Positions 19,640-27,766 of a stretch of 64,000 bases of DNA are shown here, piece after piece. The DNA comes from CAWAHD01 sp963781785 (lineage in GTDB: Bacteria; Planctomycetota; Planctomycetia; Isosphaerales; Isosphaeraceae). The stretch covers positions 2,294,001-2,358,000 of the forward strand of contig CAWAHD010000001.1 of assembly GCA_963781785.1 (NCBI GenBank). Reading direction: 5' to 3'. A program made the position numbers and the translations under genes. The stretch's first letter is position 1; every line of letters begins with the position of its first letter. Below the pieces are notes generated by a model, which did no database searches, was not told the DNA's origin, and was given only the letters and a program-made list of their open reading frames with translations.

Positions 19640-20014
19640 TCAAGACAGCATTGCGTGTCCTTTCCATTCGTGTCCTTTCCATTGGCGAGCAAGCCGCCGG
19701 TCGGTCGAGACCGTGCGCCCAACCGGACGGGGCTCACACGCCCAGATCAGTCCTCGAATGGCTCGCTGCTCCAGGAGATAGTAGCGCGGCAACCGGATTC
19801 CCAGCGCCGTCCCGGCACCAGCGGGAGTCCGCACTCCGGCCAGCACTTCGAGGACCAGAGCCGCGGCGCGTCTGGCTTCAGGGCCGATGTGCGGGGCTTC
19901 GGGACAATCCGCCGTCAGTTGCCGCCGGCAGGTGCCTCGCGATCGCTGCGCCGCGGGTTCCTTTTGTCGAGACGCCGGGCCGTGCGGCCGGGCCGAGGCA
20001 GGGTTCGCCATCAT
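19640..20014 (-). CDS. accessory ORF coupled to the IS481-like transposase
   Basis: 124 residues, starting at ATG 20014, which overlaps the stop of the transposase gene (ATGA). The protein has a basic N-terminus and a helical part (RRAAALVLEVLAGVRTPAGA, then LGIRLPRYYLLEQRAIRGL) that looks like a helix-turn-helix. The last residues contain a repeated EWKGH that comes from a perfect 15-base tandem repeat (19654-19683), so the 3' end may be altered or lie at the element's edge. Function unknown; the coupling suggests it works with the transposase. Confidence 0.6.
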   Translation of the reverse strand: MMANPASARPHGPASRQKEPAAQRSRGTCRRQLTADCPEAPHIGPEARRAAALVLEVLAGVRTPAGAGTALGIRLPRYYLLEQRAIRGLIWACEPRPVGRTVSTDRRLARQWKGHEWKGHAMLS

Positions 20015-21751
20015 GGGTTGCCTCCTTCCTCGTTCGCTGTCTCGTCCGGCATCGCTGGCGGCGGCCCTTGCGGCGGCAGCTCATCGTGCGTCTGTGCCGG
20101 CACATCGCCGAGCAGTCCGGCGGCCGGAGAGCCATCCGGGCAGATGGCCTTGGGCATCGCGGCTGAGTCCGCAACAGCGGCTGGCGGCACCAGATCCACT
20201 TCTTGTCGAACGCCCCCTTCGCGGGTCAGGAACACGCGCTCGCCTTCGGCATGCAGGCGGAAATTTTTGCCGCCCAGTTGGCCTGTCACGTAGAACGGGG
20301 GCTTGGGCAAGCCGTTGCGAGCCAGCTCCAGTGCGTTGGCGGCCACCCGATCTTTGAGGGCCAGCAGGACCTCGGGAGCCGCCCCGAAAAAGCGGTCCGC
20401 CGGCACCAGGCCGTCGATCCCGCTGTGGGTGCGCTGGAAGTTATACCAGTCGATGAAGTGGCCGATCCGCGCGAGCGTCGGCCAGATCGAGGAACACAGC
20501 CGTCTCCACGCACTCGCGCCAGAGCGTTCCCCAGAACCGCTCGATCTTGCCCAAGGTCTGAGGATGGCGCGGCGCGGCCACGATCTGGCGGATGCCGCGC
20601 CCTTTGAGCTCCTTCTGGAAAGCGCTCTCGCCCCGCCAGGTCACGTACTGAGCGCCATTGTCGGTGAGGATTTCCTCGGGGACTCCGTAGGCCGCGATGC
20701 CCGCACGGAGAACCTCCAGCACCAGGGCCGTCGACTGGCTGGCGTGCAGACCGAAGCTGACGATGAACCGACTGTGGTCGTCGAGGAAGGCAACCAGGTA
20801 GACCCGCCGGTTCTGCCGCTTGAGCACGAAGGTGAACAGGTCGGTTTGCCAGAGCTGGCTGGGCCTGGCCCGCTCGAAGAAGCGGACCTTGTCGGGATGA
20901 GGTCGTGTGGGGGTTTCCTGCAACTGGTAGCCCGCCTCATGAAGCACACGGGCGACCGCTGGCGGGCTGGCCGGCAGTGCCGGGCCGCGCACCAGCATCT
21001 GGCTGATTCGCTCGCATCCCCAGTCGGGATGCGCCTGCTTGAGCAAGAGGATGGTGCGTTTGGTCAGGTCGGGCAAGCGGCTTCCTTCGCGGGCGCCTCG
21101 AGGCCGTTCGAGCAAGCCGGCCGGTCCCTGGTGGGTGAACCGCTGTTTCCAGGCATAGAGCGTATGCTTGGAGACGCCCACCAATGTTGCGAAATCCTTG
21201 GCGGGCAAGCCGCTGCGCTGCCAGCAGTCGAGGATCATGAGTCGCTGCTGGGGATTGTACGCCGCCGGCTTCACCTCCTCGGGTCGAGCCAGCCGCCGGC
21301 CGCGTTGCGTGCGTCTTTTGCCGGTCGGCAGCCCGAGCCCTTGCCGCCTGAGCTCAGCGACCGGGTCGAACTGGGCCGGCGGGCTGTCGAATTCGTTGGT
21401 CGGAACCCCGGAGGGCTCGTCCGCCTCCACACCGAGGTCGTCCCGGGCAGGCGACTGCGGGGCGTCTCCAAACTCCGGAGCGGTCTCATCCCCACGATCG
21501 GGCAGGCCCGGCGGCTCGGGTGTACGTTCATCGGGATGGACCGTCTCGGCAATCGAGGCGTCCGCATTCTCCGATTTCGTGTCGATTGCTTCCGGAAATG
21601 TGATGAGGTCAATCTGGGAATCGACCGCGTCCGGTTCACCTTCCGCCGCCGGATCATTCTTTAAATCGGATGTCGGCCGGACCAATTCTTCAGGCGGCCG
21701 TTCGCCAGGCGCGCCTCGACCACTCCACCACCGATTCCACTCGTTCCACAT
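20011..21751 (-). CDS. IS481/IS3-like DDE transposase with long N-terminal extension, frameshifted
   Basis: Integrase-fold transposase. An acidic, low-complexity extension of about 130 residues precedes the usual helix-turn-helix (CWQRSGLPAKDFATLVGVSK). The DDE core shows QLWQTDLF, LTDNGAQYVTW and PQTLGKIERFWGTLWREC. Near 20475 the frame breaks after VFLDLADARA and resumes as IGHFIDWYNFQRTHSGIDG, a standard end of such integrases, followed by a C-terminal domain of about 120 residues with a Pro-rich tail. One indel restores the join. The start ATG 21751 has GAGGAG close by; a longer frame to 21820 is possible. Confidence 0.78.
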
Positions 21752-21830
21752 TTGCTCCTCGCCTCTGCGGCATTGCCGCGGCTGGGAGGAGACGTCGATT
21801 GCTCCGGTCAATTCTCCCAATTACGCAGCA

Positions 21831-22190
21831 AGCATTTTGGTTGGGAGGACACGAGTTATCGGTCGAGCTACCGGTCAGCGTCGTCGTCGCGGTGACACCG
21901 GCCAGGTTGGAAGAAGAGGTCAGCTTGGCCGAGCCGCCGCCGCCGCCCACGATCACGCTGCCGTAAGGAACAGGGCAGAAATAACCTCCCGAAATCCTGC
22001 CGACCAAAGACCAACGTGTGGCAAGGTCTCCTGACCTTGTCACCGAGCTGACCGCAGGTTTGCGCCCCCGAGCTCGGGTGGAAGACCCGTGCCCGGCGCA
22101 AACAACTGCGAGGTCGAGCGGTGAGGGCGATGGTGCGACCTCTGATGTCGAGCCCATTGGGGGCTTTCTCCAATGGAGTGTCGACGTCTA
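21831..22190. other. decayed spacer with a protein remnant
   Basis: No intact gene. On the minus strand around 21850-21970 a frame reads GSVIVGGGGGSAKLTSSSNL followed by AGVTATTTLTGSSTD, which looks like a piece of a secreted Gly/Ser/Thr-rich protein cut off at both sides. Bases 22000-22060 contain a hairpin (AAGGTCTCCTGACCTT) whose surroundings resemble 25515-25590, a diverged second copy of the same repeat. Confidence 0.35.
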
Positions 22191-22272
22191 CCTGGGGCTC
22201 ACGCCCCCAGGCTTTACGATTCCGCCCCGCTTCGGGGGCTTCAAAACAAATTCAACGCCCAGATCCACGAAC
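22191..22272 (+). repeat. double-hairpin repeat, copy 1 (left of the IS1380 element)
   Basis: CCTGGGGCTCACGCCCCCAGG forms one hairpin and GCCCCGCTTCGGGGG a second, joined by CTTTACGATTCC. The unit of about 80 bases ends near CCCAGATCCACGA. It is repeated in the same orientation at 24179-24260 with few differences. Confidence 0.75.
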
Positions 22273-22276
22273 TAGA

Positions 22277-24172
22277 CCCCAACCAAGCGTGATTTAAAGT
22301 TCGCCTGGAGCGATTTTTGGAAAAAAGCTCGAAAACCTCGCAGGTTTTTGGAATAATGTAGCTGAAATCACATGATCACTATTCCAGAACAAGGAGGCTT
22401 TCGAGTGAGTGCTACTGTCCGAAAAAAGCGTGTGGCACGCAAGAAGAGAATCTTCCAAGAGGGTCGACGGCGAATCAAGAAACGGCTGGACAACTCGCCC
22501 GGCCCCGAGCGGTCTGTGCCTATGATGACCGCGACGAATATCCAGTACGAGTATGCCGATCGCGTCCGGGGCCTCAGTGCCGGCGGAATTGGAGCCATTC
22601 TGCTGCTGGCCCAGAAGATTGGACTGGTCAGGGACATCGACCGCAACCTTCACCTCCTCAAGCAGCATCGGCCGTACCACGAATCCGACCATGTCCTGAA
22701 CATTGCCTTCAACAGCCTCGCCGGCGGAGAACGGATCGAGCACCTGGAGTTGCGGCGCAATGATGAGGTCTATCTCGACGCACTCGGGGCCACGCGGATT
22801 CCCGACCCAACGACGGCCGGGGATTTTTGCCGCCGCTTTTTCGAGACTGATGTCCTGAACCTTATGGACATTTTCAATGAGTCACGACTGCGAGTCTGGT
22901 CTTCTCAGCCGCCCGAGTTCTTCGAGGAGGCGGTCATCGAGGCCGATGGCAGCATCGTGCCCAGTGATGCCGAGTGCAAGGAAGGGATGGATTTCACCTA
23001 CGACGGCCAATATGGCTACCATCCGCTCTTGGTCTCGCTGGCCAACACGGCTGAACCGTTGTTCCTGTTCAACCGGAGCGGCAATCGCCCCTCGCAGGAG
23101 CGGGCGGACATCTTCCTGGACAAGGCCGTCGCACTTTGCCGTCGAGCCGGCTTCCGCAAGATTCTGATGCGGGGGGACACCAAATTCGCCCAGACCAGGT
23201 ATCTCGATCGGTGGGATGATGCGGGCGACATCCGCTTTATTTTCGGATACGCCGCGTCCGATGGCCTCAAGACGGAAGCCGATGGGCTGCCGGCCAATTC
23301 GTACCGGCTTCTCAGACGACCGCCACAGTACCGGATCAAGACCACGCCGCGCGAGAAGCCCGAGCGGTTCAAACCCGAGCTTGTCCGCGAGCGAGGGTAC
23401 GAGAATATCCACCTGCTCGAGGAGATGGTCGCGGAGTTCGAATATCGGCCGACTGCGTGCAGAAAGAATTACCGAATGATCGTTCTTCGCAAGCGGGTGC
23501 AGGTCGACAAGGGGCAGATGCGACTGTTCGAAGAATATCGCTACTTCTTTTACATCACCAATGATCGCGAGATGACCGCGGAGGAGATCGTCTTCTCGGC
23601 GAACGATCGCTGCGACCAGGAAAACCTGATCGCCCAGCTCAAAAACGGCGTGCGAGCGCTGACGACGCCCGTCGATAACCTGGTCAGTAACTGGGCGTAC
23701 ATGGTGATGGGGTCGTTAGCGTGGAGCCTCAAGGCCTGGAGCGCCCTACTGGTTCCCGTGTCGCCTCGGCATCAGGTCAAGCACGAGGCCGAGAAACGGA
23801 CGCTGATGAGGATGGAGTTCGCCACATACCGTGCGGCATTTATCCAGATGCCCTGCCAGATCGTGCGGGGCGGACGACGCTTGCTTTACCGACTGCTATC
23901 ATGGAATCCATGGCAGGGGGTTTTCCTGCGATTGGTCGAGCGGCTGCACGAATGCTGGCTATGCTGAACGGCGAGCGGATGAAGTCGGGGTCCGGATGCC
24001 CCGATCCGTGTGGGCCACTAACAGAGAAAGCGGGTGAGGGATGTCGGAGACTCAGTCGGGGCGGTATCAGGGGCAGACGTCCCCTGAGCCGTAGAAGGTA
24101 CGTCCTGGACCAATGAAGTGATCACATAACAGTAAGCTAATTTCGCTTTTTTTTTCTTACGCTTGTTTTGGG
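22277..24172 (+). mobile_element. IS1380-family insertion sequence, apparently complete
   Basis: Terminal inverted repeats are CCCCAACCAAGCGT at 22277-22290 and CCCAAAACAAGCGT (reverse strand) at 24159-24172, 12 of 14 matching. The sequence ACTAGA lies directly outside both ends (22271-22276 and 24173-24178) and is the probable target duplication; six bases is slightly longer than usual for the family. Total 1,896 bases with one transposase gene. The uninterrupted gene and good ends suggest a recent insertion. Confidence 0.78.
22405..23967 (+). CDS. IS1380 family DDE transposase
   Basis: 520 residues if read from GTG 22405, which has AAGGAGG eight bases before it; an ATG at 22372 is in frame but lacks a site. 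The DDE residues fall in VIEADGSIVP, LMRGDTKFAQT and NDRCDQENLIAQLKNGVRAL. The N-terminus is strongly basic (VRKKRVARKKRIFQEGRRRI), and GGIGAILLLAQKIGLVRDID and SDHVLNIAFNSLAGGERIEH are typical of the family. The gene is intact, which stands out against the broken genes around it. Confidence 0.92.
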   Translation: MSATVRKKRVARKKRIFQEGRRRIKKRLDNSPGPERSVPMMTATNIQYEYADRVRGLSAGGIGAILLLAQKIGLVRDIDRNLHLLKQHRPYHESDHVLNIAFNSLAGGERIEHLELRRNDEVYLDALGATRIPDPTTAGDFCRRFFETDVLNLMDIFNESRLRVWSSQPPEFFEEAVIEADGSIVPSDAECKEGMDFTYDGQYGYHPLLVSLANTAEPLFLFNRSGNRPSQERADIFLDKAVALCRRAGFRKILMRGDTKFAQTRYLDRWDDAGDIRFIFGYAASDGLKTEADGLPANSYRLLRRPPQYRIKTTPREKPERFKPELVRERGYENIHLLEEMVAEFEYRPTACRKNYRMIVLRKRVQVDKGQMRLFEEYRYFFYITNDREMTAEEIVFSANDRCDQENLIAQLKNGVRALTTPVDNLVSNWAYMVMGSLAWSLKAWSALLVPVSPRHQVKHEAEKRTLMRMEFATYRAAFIQMPCQIVRGGRRLLYRLLSWNPWQGVFLRLVERLHECWLC

Positions 24173-24178
24173 ACTAGA

Positions 24179-24260
24179 CCTGGGGCTGACGCCCCCAGGC
24201 TTTACGATTCCGCCCCGCTTCGGGGGCTGCAAAACAACCCCAATGCCCAGATCAACGACG
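24179..24260 (+). repeat. double-hairpin repeat, copy 2 (right of the IS1380 element)
   Basis: Starts with CCTGGGGCTGACGCCCCCAGG and continues through CTTTACGATTCC and GCCCCGCTTCGGGGG to CCCAGATCAACGACG. Same unit and orientation as 22191-22272. Confidence 0.75.
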
Positions 24261-24268
24261 CAACGTGG

Positions 24269-24368
24269 TCCCAGCCGCGACGCGGCGATATCGTACAGCC
24301 TGGTGGCGTCAGGGCCGGGCGCGACCGATTTTGTTCCCAGCCGCGACGCGGCGACATCGTACAGCCTG
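24269..24368 (+). repeat. pair of 34-base direct repeats with hairpin core
   Basis: TCCCAGCCGCGACGCGGCGA starts each copy, at 24269-24302 and 24335-24368; they differ at one base (GATATC versus GACATC). The core CCGCGACGCGG is self-complementary. Only two copies at a 66-base period, so not a CRISPR array. Confidence 0.75.
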
Positions 24369-24374
24369 ACGGCC

Positions 24375-24587
24375 GAGCTCCGCTCGGTCAACCAGGCGTT
24401 GTGGGACATTGAAGACGAGATCCGGTGCTGCGAGCGCGACGGCGAGTTCGGCCCGAAGTTCGTCGAGCTGGCCCGGTCGGTCTACAAGAACAACGACCGG
24501 CGCACGGCCATCAAACGGCAGATCAACGAGCGGCTTGGGTCGCACATCGTGGAGGAGAAGTCATACGCCGAGCGTGAAGTGAGGTGA
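24375..24587 (+). pseudogene. C-terminal remnant of a DUF6165-like gene (first copy)
   Basis: The frame ELRSVNQALWDIEDEIRCCE, then FVELARSVYKNNDRRTAIKR and INERLGSHIVEEKSY, is a well-formed helical C-terminus that I associate with DUF6165. The expected N-terminal part is absent; upstream, the frame runs into the hairpin repeats. A second, worse preserved copy lies at 25147-25291. Confidence 0.6.
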
Positions 24588-25146
24588 TCGCGCGAAGCAA
24601 AGGTTCCGCACGAAATATGCCCGGTTGATCACGATCGATGCCGACCCCAGTGTCGACCATTCCGTTGGCCCGCATTTCACGGAAGCACTCAGGCTGGCCG
24701 AGTAATTCGCCCGCCTGGCCTCGTCGCCCAAATCCGTGGGAGCGGCACGCCCAGTCGATCCCACAGATTGAGCCGATCCCGCGCCGTCGAGCGGAAACGT
24801 CACGGCCCGCGCCACGCTGCTGATCCGCAGCAGGATTCCCGCGATTCTGCGGGATGAGCGGATTGCACCGCCGCACAAGGCCCGTCGATTCCCCAGAGCG
24901 CCGGCTCGGGTGACGAGATGCCCTGCGAGTGACGAACCCGTCTCGTCACCCGCGGCTGGCCGCGCGTGCCGGTCGCGCAAATTTTGCGGCCCTCCGGAGC
25001 CCCGCTCGTGAGCATTGTGCGGATTGTGACATCACGGGTGACGAGGTGACGAGGGTGACGAGGCTTTTTGCAGCAAGGATGTAGGACACAGCAGCAGCGC
25101 CAGCGGCGCGATGAGATTGAGTCATTAGTCATTCGTCCTCCGCCGT
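24588..25146. other. decayed region, no intact gene
   Basis: Short coding-like pieces are visible (for example ITIDADPSVDHSVGPHFTEA at 24628 onward) but are closed by stops. The sequence GGTGACGAG recurs several times around 24908-25060. It reads as old debris of genes and repeats. Confidence 0.4.
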
Positions 25147-25291
25147 CAGCGCAACGGCGAGTTGGGCCTGAAGTTTGTCGAGTTGGCGCGGTCGGTGTAC
25201 AAGAAGAACGACCCGCGCGGCCATCAAGCGGCAGATCAACGAGCGGCTCGGGTCCCGGATCGTCGGGGAAAACGCATTCCGGGGGGATTAA
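25147..25291 (+). pseudogene. C-terminal remnant of a DUF6165-like gene (second copy)
   Basis: QRNGELGLKFVELARSVYKK followed by NDPR, then after a one-base shift near 25216 AIKRQINERLGSRIVGENAF and a stop at 25291. It parallels the end of the copy at 24375-24587. Both lack the N-terminal part, so this is a duplicated fragment. Confidence 0.6.
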
Positions 25292-25679
25292 GGAGTGGGG
25301 CCGGCAAGCTGGTGCCGGTTCCGAACGGCACGAGATGAGCTCAACCGAGAACGGCATCCGTCGGTTGAGTGATCGCTCGGTTCCAGCCCTGAAGTCTACG
25401 TCTGTAACACCCCCGCGCCGTGCGCGCATCTTTTCGGATTTGAGATTTCGGATTTCGTGCTTGGCTGCGGCTTAGACACGTCGGGAACGGGCCAGTGATC
25501 ATTTCCCGGAATCCTCCAGGCCAAATTCCAAGTCGTCGCGAGATCTCCCGACCTCGCCACAGAGCCGACCGATAGGTCTCCAGTCTGGGGCCTCAGCGGG
25601 AGACCTGTCCTGCGGTCTAACCATTGCCGAGCGAAATTCGCGGGCCCCGCTTGAGCATTCGGAGCAGATCCACGGCGGT
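25292..25679. other. spacer with a diverged hairpin repeat
   Basis: No gene seen. Around 25515-25590 the sequence GAGATCTCCCGACCTC and its neighbours resemble 22000-22060. The stretch directly follows the end of the second RAYT gene, where repeats acted on by such enzymes are often found. Confidence 0.4.
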
Positions 25680-26336
25680 TCATGCCTCGGTCTTCCTGGG
25701 ACGGCCCGGCGGTCGCAGGCTGATTCCGAGGCGTTGGGCCGTCTTCTTCGTCCACTTCTCATCGCCGAAGGGACTGCCGCGCTTCACGCATTTGCGTAAG
25801 TGCTCCAGATCGCTCGCGGAAAGCGGCTTCGCGAGCCGGGCCATCCATCCTTTGTCGCGCACCTCCGGCTTGCCTCGCCAGAGGACGCCGTCGCGGTCGA
25901 GCCAGCGGGGCAGGCTCGACCACTTCCAGTCCTTGACCTGCTTGACCAGCGAGGCGCGCAGGGGATTGCTTTCCACGTAGCGGAGCGCGGTCGGGAGATG
26001 ATCGTCGTTCTGGATCGGGAACGCCAGGAACCGACCGTGCCAGATGTGGCCGCTGGTGCCGTACTGGCTGTGATGCCGCCGCACGTGGGCAGTCAGCAGC
26101 CATTGCATCCACCGGCCCAGGTCGCCGTCGTCGTGCGGGCGGAGCACGATATGAAAGTGGTTGGGCAGGAGACAGTAGCCCAGGATGTCGACCGGCAGCC
26201 GAGCGTGCGCATCGGCAATGGCCTGAACGAAGGCGTCGTAATCGGCGGGCTTGCGGAAAACAACCTGCCCGCCATTTCCCCGATTCAGGGCATGGTACCA
26301 CATTCCACCAACCGAGGCTCGCGCGGTTCGAGGCAT
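25680..26336 (-). CDS. REP-associated Y1 transposase (RAYT), short form
   Basis: 218 residues of standard RAYT layout. It begins MPRTARASVGGMWYHALNRG, has the HUH-type motif LLPNHFHIVLRPHDDGD, the GHIWHGRFLAFPIQNDDHL region and the catalytic tyrosine in ALRYVESNPLRASLV. The C-terminal tail (RLGISLRPPGRPRKTEA) is also typical. It is intact. It belongs to a different subgroup from the 344-residue RAYT 6 kb away, so the window carries two enzymes of this kind that probably recognise different hairpins. Confidence 0.92.
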   Translation of the reverse strand: MPRTARASVGGMWYHALNRGNGGQVVFRKPADYDAFVQAIADAHARLPVDILGYCLLPNHFHIVLRPHDDGDLGRWMQWLLTAHVRRHHSQYGTSGHIWHGRFLAFPIQNDDHLPTALRYVESNPLRASLVKQVKDWKWSSLPRWLDRDGVLWRGKPEVRDKGWMARLAKPLSASDLEHLRKCVKRGSPFGDEKWTKKTAQRLGISLRPPGRPRKTEA

Positions 26337-26491
26337 GGGCTCACTTTACCCCTGGCCGGCGAACTTCGTCAATAATGACTATGTCCTTCTTTACGGCCCC
26401 CTTGTCGGGACCGGACAGACCTTGAATCTTGAGAGCAGCCAGAGCCGCTCCCATTCGTCGCCCGCTTCGCGAGATTCCCCGAGTCGACTTC

Positions 26492-27169
26492 CTATGTTTT
26501 GTATTTGGGACCCGGTTTGCCGGGGGAGACGGGGTCCAGTTCCGTCGGTTCGGTTTCGACGTCCGGAACGGTCGGGCGCCCGGGTACGACGACGCCTGGT
26601 ATGACAGCCGGTTCATTCCTGGTCGCAGCCGCGGCGGTCTGGCTCTTTTCTAGCGCCTGCTTGAGCGCCTCCCAGCGCTTGATTCCGGCCTCGACCTTCC
26701 GCAGCCTCGCCCGCAGTTTTTCGGCTTCGTCCTTGAGGACTTTGAGCTGGGACTCGGCCAGCTTCTGGTTTTGCTGAACGAAGTCCTGGGCGGCCTTTTC
26801 CGGGTCATCGACCACGGTTGGAGGAGGACTTGATGTCGCGTCGACAGCCGTCTTGCTCGTGGCCCCAATTTCGGCGCTTTTGGGGGCGGTGTCGGTTCCC
26901 GGTGCTGGCAGGGTAGGTACGGTAAGCTGCGGCGGAGCCTCCGCGGCCGAGGGGAATGGCTCGGCGGTCGTTTGGGGCGAGCGTTGCGGTGGTGCGATCT
27001 TGTCGACATCGATCGGCGGGGCAGGCGAATCGCCGCGATCCGGCAAGGTCCGCGGAGCGGGCGCGGGATCCTGCGCCAGAGAGCTTCTTGCCACCCAGCC
27101 GATGAGCGAAAGACCGACGACGAGGCCGGCGATCGTCAGCTTGGGGATGATTCCCGACACGGTCTGCAC
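26492..27169 (-). CDS. exported Pro-rich protein with coiled coil
   Basis: 225 residues from GTG 27169, which has GGAGG six bases before it. An N-terminal hydrophobic segment (LTIAGLVVGLSLIGWVARSS) acts as signal or anchor. A Pro/Ala/Thr-rich region follows to about residue 120, then a charged coiled coil (ESQLKVLKDEAEKLRARLRK, then VEAGIKRWEALKQALEKSQ) and a second Pro-rich tail. No family recognised. Probably a periplasmic or cell-surface structural protein. Confidence 0.65.
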   Translation of the reverse strand: MQTVSGIIPKLTIAGLVVGLSLIGWVARSSLAQDPAPAPRTLPDRGDSPAPPIDVDKIAPPQRSPQTTAEPFPSAAEAPPQLTVPTLPAPGTDTAPKSAEIGATSKTAVDATSSPPPTVVDDPEKAAQDFVQQNQKLAESQLKVLKDEAEKLRARLRKVEAGIKRWEALKQALEKSQTAAAATRNEPAVIPGVVVPGRPTVPDVETEPTELDPVSPGKPGPKYKT

Positions 27170-27288
27170 GATGCACCTCCATTTGCTCGGAAACCCGGAT
27201 CGGATTCGACTGCGACAGAGTCTAGGAAATCGCCCCGATTTCGGCTAGGTCGATCGTGGTGACACTGAAGCTGGCGCGGCGGAGTCGC

Positions 27289-27702
27289 TCATGGTTTTGC
27301 GGACGATCCCGCGGCGGCAGCCAGCGCCAGCCAGCCGACGAGCATGGCGACCCCGCCGATCGGCGTGATGGCGCCCAGCCACCTCAATCCCGTGATGGCC
27401 AGGACGTAGAGGGTTCCGGAAAAGATAAGCGAGCCCAGGAGCAACGACCAACCGGCGACGTGCAGGGCCGTGCCGGTGCGTCCGGTCTGGGCGAGAACGC
27501 CGACGGCCAGAAGCGCCAAAGCGCAGTACATGTGGTATTGCGCGGCGGTGTGGAAGTTGGCCTTTAATCGCTCGGCCGGCATGGCTCCGGAGCTGCTGGC
27601 CGCCTGGAAGCGGTCCTCGAGGCCATGAGCGCCGAAAGCACCCATGGCTACGGCGAGAAAACCCCAGATCGCCGCGACCCGCAGCCAGAATCCTGCGCTC
27701 AT
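27289..27702 (-). CDS. DUF423 membrane protein
   Basis: 137 residues with four hydrophobic segments, starting MSAGFWLRVAAIWGFLAVAM. The family signature is GAFGAHGLEDRF near residue 21 and the NFHTAAQYHMYCALALLAVG block. ATG 27702 is chosen over the longer frame to 27780 since it starts exactly where the family does. Function of DUF423 is unknown. The gene is 64 bases after folC on the same strand. Confidence 0.85.
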   Translation of the reverse strand: MSAGFWLRVAAIWGFLAVAMGAFGAHGLEDRFQAASSSGAMPAERLKANFHTAAQYHMYCALALLAVGVLAQTGRTGTALHVAGWSLLLGSLIFSGTLYVLAITGLRWLGAITPIGGVAMLVGWLALAAAAGSSAKP

Positions 27703-27766
27703 TGCTCCCTCGTTTCTAATGAATGGCTCCCGTCGTCTCGCATCGAGAGGCGACCTGTTTTCGAGT

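Larger units (their letters stand above)
19640..21830 (-). mobile_element. IS481-like two-gene element (ends not defined)
   Basis: Comprises the DDE transposase and its coupled accessory ORF. Clear terminal inverted repeats were not found; TGTCCT occurs facing inward near both ends (19671 on the plus strand and about 21864 on the minus strand), which is suggestive only. Boundaries are therefore those of the genes plus a margin. Confidence 0.5.

Noticed and set aside
24269..24368. CRISPR-like repeats
   Set aside because: Only two copies, the repeat is a hairpin of the REP type, and no cas gene is present.
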